A program made the position numbers and the translations under genes. The notes under the pieces are model-generated. The model did not search any database. It was not told the origin of the DNA and worked only from the letters and a program-made list of their open reading frames with translations. 8,846 nt of DNA from CAYSSM01 sp964433905 (GTDB taxonomy: Bacteria; Patescibacteriota; UBA1384; UBA12157; JAENIV01), in NCBI GenBank assembly GCA_964433905.1, contig CAYSSM010000022.1:1-8846 (forward strand), given 5' to 3'. Within the stretch, counting starts at the first letter, position 1. Each line of letters starts with the position of its first letter. Shown piece after piece: positions 6,280 through 8,846 of this stretch.

Positions 6280-8769
6280 TTACAAATTATTGATAGGACC
6301 ATTGCTCCCGGCTGCCGGCGGTCGCTGTCCAACCTTTAGGCTTTCGCTAATTTCAGCCTCAACTTCTATTAGTGGCCTACCATAGGTTTGTCTATTTATA
6401 TTTCTTACCTGTTCTCTTATGTTTGAGTCGGAATTAGTCGGGCTTTTTATGCCTTTCATACTAAAAGGTTTTGAAGGCGTGCCGTCAATCAAAAGTTTTA
6501 CATAAGTATTGTATTTATCGATATTGGTAAAGTCGGATTCCGTCACCCCGGGAAATTCTTTGGCCAAAAACTCAGCGTCAGATGCTCCGATGCGATAAGA
6601 AATTAATGTACCGGCGTTGCCGATGACTGCGTCACGAATATGCTCGGTTAGCTGGGCAATATACTGATTGGTCACATTTAAATTAAGATGATATTTTCTG
6701 GCTTCTGACAGGATTGTCGCAAACGAATCGGTGGTAAAGTTTTGAAACTCGTCAACATACAAGTAAAAATCGCGGCGTTGCTCTTCGGTTATGTCAGCGC
6801 GAGAAAAAGCGGCCATTTGAATTTTAGAAACAATAATCATCCCCAATAAAGCCGAGTTTACTTCACCGATTTTGCCCTTGCTAAGATTTATTAATATTAT
6901 TTTTCCGTTATCCATTGCCTCCCGAATATCGAATGAAGATTTTTTCTGGCCGATAATGTTGCGCATCAAGTCGTTGGTCATGAAACGGCCGAATTTAGAA
7001 ATAAAATAATTATACATTTCCGATTTGTGAAAATCGGCTGTTTTAGCCAATTGTTGTTCCCAAAAGGATTTGACAATCGGATCAGTGACATAAGATACCA
7101 ACTTTGTTCTGTAAGCATCGTCGGTAAAAATCCGCGGAATGTCAATTAAGGTTCCTCCGCCAGGCTGGGCCATAATCGACAAAGCGGCATTCCTAAACCA
7201 GTGCTCCCATTGCGGCCCGACTATCCCCGTCTGGCCCGGATCGAATAATTTATAAAAAATCTGAATTGTTTCCTGAATTAAAAAGTCTCGTTCTTCGGGA
7301 TTTTTAAATTCCATTAAGTTCAATCCTAGCGGAAATTGCGTATCGGCAGGATCAAACAAAATTACATCTTGCCAGCGTTCCTGCGGGATTTTTCCAAGCA
7401 AATCTTCAATGGCATCGCCTAAAGGATCGATATAGCAACAACCCTTGCCTTCGCGGACGTCTTGTTCAATAGCATTGGCAAAAAGTGTCGTTTTACCAAC
7501 GCCGGTTTTACCAATCATGAAGATGTGACGGCGACGGTCTTCGGGTTTGATCCTAACCATTTGTTCCTCTCCGCGATAAACGCTTTTGCCTAAAATTGTC
7601 CCTTCCTGCGGTAAATTTGCCGGCGGCGGCATTTCTTTGGCTCTTGACCAAGCAATATTTGGCGTGGCCACATAATGCGACGGAAAGTGATAAATCGATG
7701 CCAATTCTTCTGTATTTAGAATCATGCCTTTTCCGGAAAAGCGTCGCAAAATATAATCACGGATATTTTCACCATTGCCCTTTTTTATCTTAAAACGGTT
7801 AAGCTCCGGCGAAGAAAATTGCCCAAACGAGGTGGTGATATTTTTTAGGTTTAATGTTGCCTCCCGATCTGTTAACGCCGTTGCCACTACCCTGACATTA
7901 GTCGCCAAAGCAGTTTTAGAAACCTTTTCGTTTAGAGCTTTTAAAGTTTGTTCTTGGATTGGGGTGAGCCTCACCATATCATCATAAGGATTTGAACTTG
8001 CTTTTTTAGAATCTTGGCCACCATGAAAAACATTTGAAAGCATTTCAAAGATAAAACCTAATACTTTCATATACCATTTTGTCGAAGTTATCGACTTACC
8101 TTCCTGAACTTTTTTAGCGTTTATAGCGCCCATTTTACGCCAATCGTCAGTAATCGGTTTGACAATTACCTGAATGGCGGCTCCGGAATTTTCGCCTAAT
8201 TTTGATAAGGAATTAGTCAATGAATTCAAAGAATCTGATTCAAGGTTTTTATAGGTTCTAATTGGCAAAATAAATTTTTTATCAAGCTTTAAATAAGCGC
8301 TGGCCATGGCCCCGTCATTAATCTTGAAAATGTTTGGCAGTTTTTCTTTAGCAATTTGGGCAGTCGGCCAAAATGAATTAATCTGCCGTTCCAAAATTGA
8401 AGCAATCTCGCTGGGACAAATACAAAAAAATTCCATCTTTCCTTCCCAAGCAATAATTTCCAAAGAAATTGGCATTTGATCGTTGTAAAGCTTTTTTTCG
8501 ATGCTACCCTCGTAAAGATTTGAAAGAGAGCCAAAAAATTGTTCAGCAACGCTTATTTCTTCCTGATAATTTTTTTGCGGTTCATTTCCTTTTTGAGCTA
8601 TTTCTTCAGATACGCTGATTTTAAAAGATGTAAAGCTTTTAATATGCTTTAATTCATGTTTAAGCTTATTGGACCTAAAAATCGCATATATCAGATATAC
8701 GCAAATAAAAACAAAGACAAAAAAACCACCGGTTATTAAAATATTAAAGAGGTCGCTACCTACTTCCAA
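6280..8769 (-). CDS. Membrane-anchored VirD4/TraG-like ATPase, paralog A (829 aa)
   Basis: Second P-loop motor of the coupling-protein class and a clear paralog of the product at 2853-5666. It has one N-terminal membrane helix at about 8-31; an N-terminal domain to about 400, with a hydrophobic stretch at about 232-248; Walker A GKTGVGKT at 420-427; YIDPLGD at 446-452; Walker B YLYVDEFQ at 669-676; and TNQYIAQ at 700-706. Shared landmarks such as EELASI, PPANLP and GQKKS/GQPKS before the Walker B strand keep the same order in both. It ends about 60 residues after the shared core and lacks the charged tail of paralog B. The start is TTG: the frame is closed upstream by a TAA, the nearby ATG at 8779-8781 runs into a stop after six codons, and GGAGG lies four bases before the TTG. 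Substrate unknown; DNA or protein export or uptake are all possible. Confidence 0.85.
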   Translation of the reverse strand: MEVGSDLFNILITGGFFVFVFICVYLIYAIFRSNKLKHELKHIKSFTSFKISVSEEIAQKGNEPQKNYQEEISVAEQFFGSLSNLYEGSIEKKLYNDQMPISLEIIAWEGKMEFFCICPSEIASILERQINSFWPTAQIAKEKLPNIFKINDGAMASAYLKLDKKFILPIRTYKNLESDSLNSLTNSLSKLGENSGAAIQVIVKPITDDWRKMGAINAKKVQEGKSITSTKWYMKVLGFIFEMLSNVFHGGQDSKKASSNPYDDMVRLTPIQEQTLKALNEKVSKTALATNVRVVATALTDREATLNLKNITTSFGQFSSPELNRFKIKKGNGENIRDYILRRFSGKGMILNTEELASIYHFPSHYVATPNIAWSRAKEMPPPANLPQEGTILGKSVYRGEEQMVRIKPEDRRRHIFMIGKTGVGKTTLFANAIEQDVREGKGCCYIDPLGDAIEDLLGKIPQERWQDVILFDPADTQFPLGLNLMEFKNPEERDFLIQETIQIFYKLFDPGQTGIVGPQWEHWFRNAALSIMAQPGGGTLIDIPRIFTDDAYRTKLVSYVTDPIVKSFWEQQLAKTADFHKSEMYNYFISKFGRFMTNDLMRNIIGQKKSSFDIREAMDNGKIILINLSKGKIGEVNSALLGMIIVSKIQMAAFSRADITEEQRRDFYLYVDEFQNFTTDSFATILSEARKYHLNLNVTNQYIAQLTEHIRDAVIGNAGTLISYRIGASDAEFLAKEFPGVTESDFTNIDKYNTYVKLLIDGTPSKPFSMKGIKSPTNSDSNIREQVRNINRQTYGRPLIEVEAEISESLKVGQRPPAAGSNGPINNL

Positions 8770-8773
8770 TGCC

Positions 8774-8778
8774 CCTCC
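8774..8778 (-). promoter_or_regulatory. Ribosome binding site fixing the TTG start of ATPase A
   Basis: Read on the minus strand this is GGAGG, the full consensus, four bases before the TTG at 8767-8769. The spacing is slightly short but no other start in frame fits. Confidence 0.65.
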
Positions 8779-8784
8779 ATTCGA

Positions 8785-8846
8785 TTCTTTTTATTTTCAA
8801 GAGGATGAATACCCTGTGGTCTTGCCACAGGGATGAAATCCTATAA
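8785..8846 (-). repeat. Folded interspersed repeat, copy 3 (ATPase A leader)
   Basis: Read on the minus strand, a CCCTGTGG/CCACAGGG stem (8825-8832 with 8812-8819, loop CAAGA) is extended by two pairs past a one-base bulge. It stands on a lower stem AGGAT/ATCCT (8838-8842 with 8802-8806). The tail CTTGAAAATAAA is identical to copy 2. The 5' part is cut by the window edge. It ends about 29 bases before the TTG start. Confidence 0.75.

Noticed and set aside
8289..8549. 86-residue minus-strand reading frame
   Set aside because: It lies wholly inside ATPase A in another frame and shows no independent features.
1..8846. CRISPR array
   Set aside because: The repeats are only three, far apart, in mixed orientation, and without regular spacers.

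Overview
The window is AT-rich bacterial DNA with two gene blocks that converge on a 0.5 kb intergenic region. The plus strand carries secD and secF, the accessory subunits of the Sec translocon. The minus strand carries two large paralogous membrane-anchored ATPases of the VirD4/TraG/HerA-like class, with a small two-domain hypothetical protein encoded between them. A pair of such ATPases with a single N-terminal membrane helix, a long N-terminal domain and a YVDEFQNF Walker B is, from my knowledge of the families, typical of Candidate Phyla Radiation (Patescibacteria) genomes. I infer that affiliation with moderate confidence; no rRNA or other decisive marker is present. TGA, TAA and TAG all appear as stops, so nothing suggests the recoded TGA of Gracilibacteria/SR1.

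Layout: 1-88 is a folded repeat (copy 1) and the secD leader; 89-1351 secD; 1352-1433 is a gap filled by a hairpin and repeat copy 2; 1434-2339 secF; 2340-2852 is non-coding, with an intrinsic terminator for secDF and further hairpins; 2853-5666 (minus) is ATPase B; 5667-6188 (minus) is the small protein, whose stop codon abuts the ATPase B start; 6189-6279 contains a plausible promoter for that pair; 6280-8769 (minus) is ATPase A; 8770-8846 holds its leader with repeat copy 3.

The SecD/SecF pair should form the proton-driven complex that pulls proteins through SecYEG. The two ATPases look like hexameric DNA- or substrate-pumping motors tethered to the inner membrane. No relaxase, VirB4, pilin or other transfer gene is visible, so their cargo is unknown.

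The most unusual signal is outside the genes. A short two-tier hairpin repeat lies just upstream of the start codons of secD, secF and ATPase A, always in the orientation of the gene. The two full copies show a compensatory base-pair change in the lower stem. The secF copy has lost exactly the upper hairpin between short direct repeats, and its 3' edge appears to supply the secF ATG. The two full copies lie in opposite orientation at the two ends of the window.
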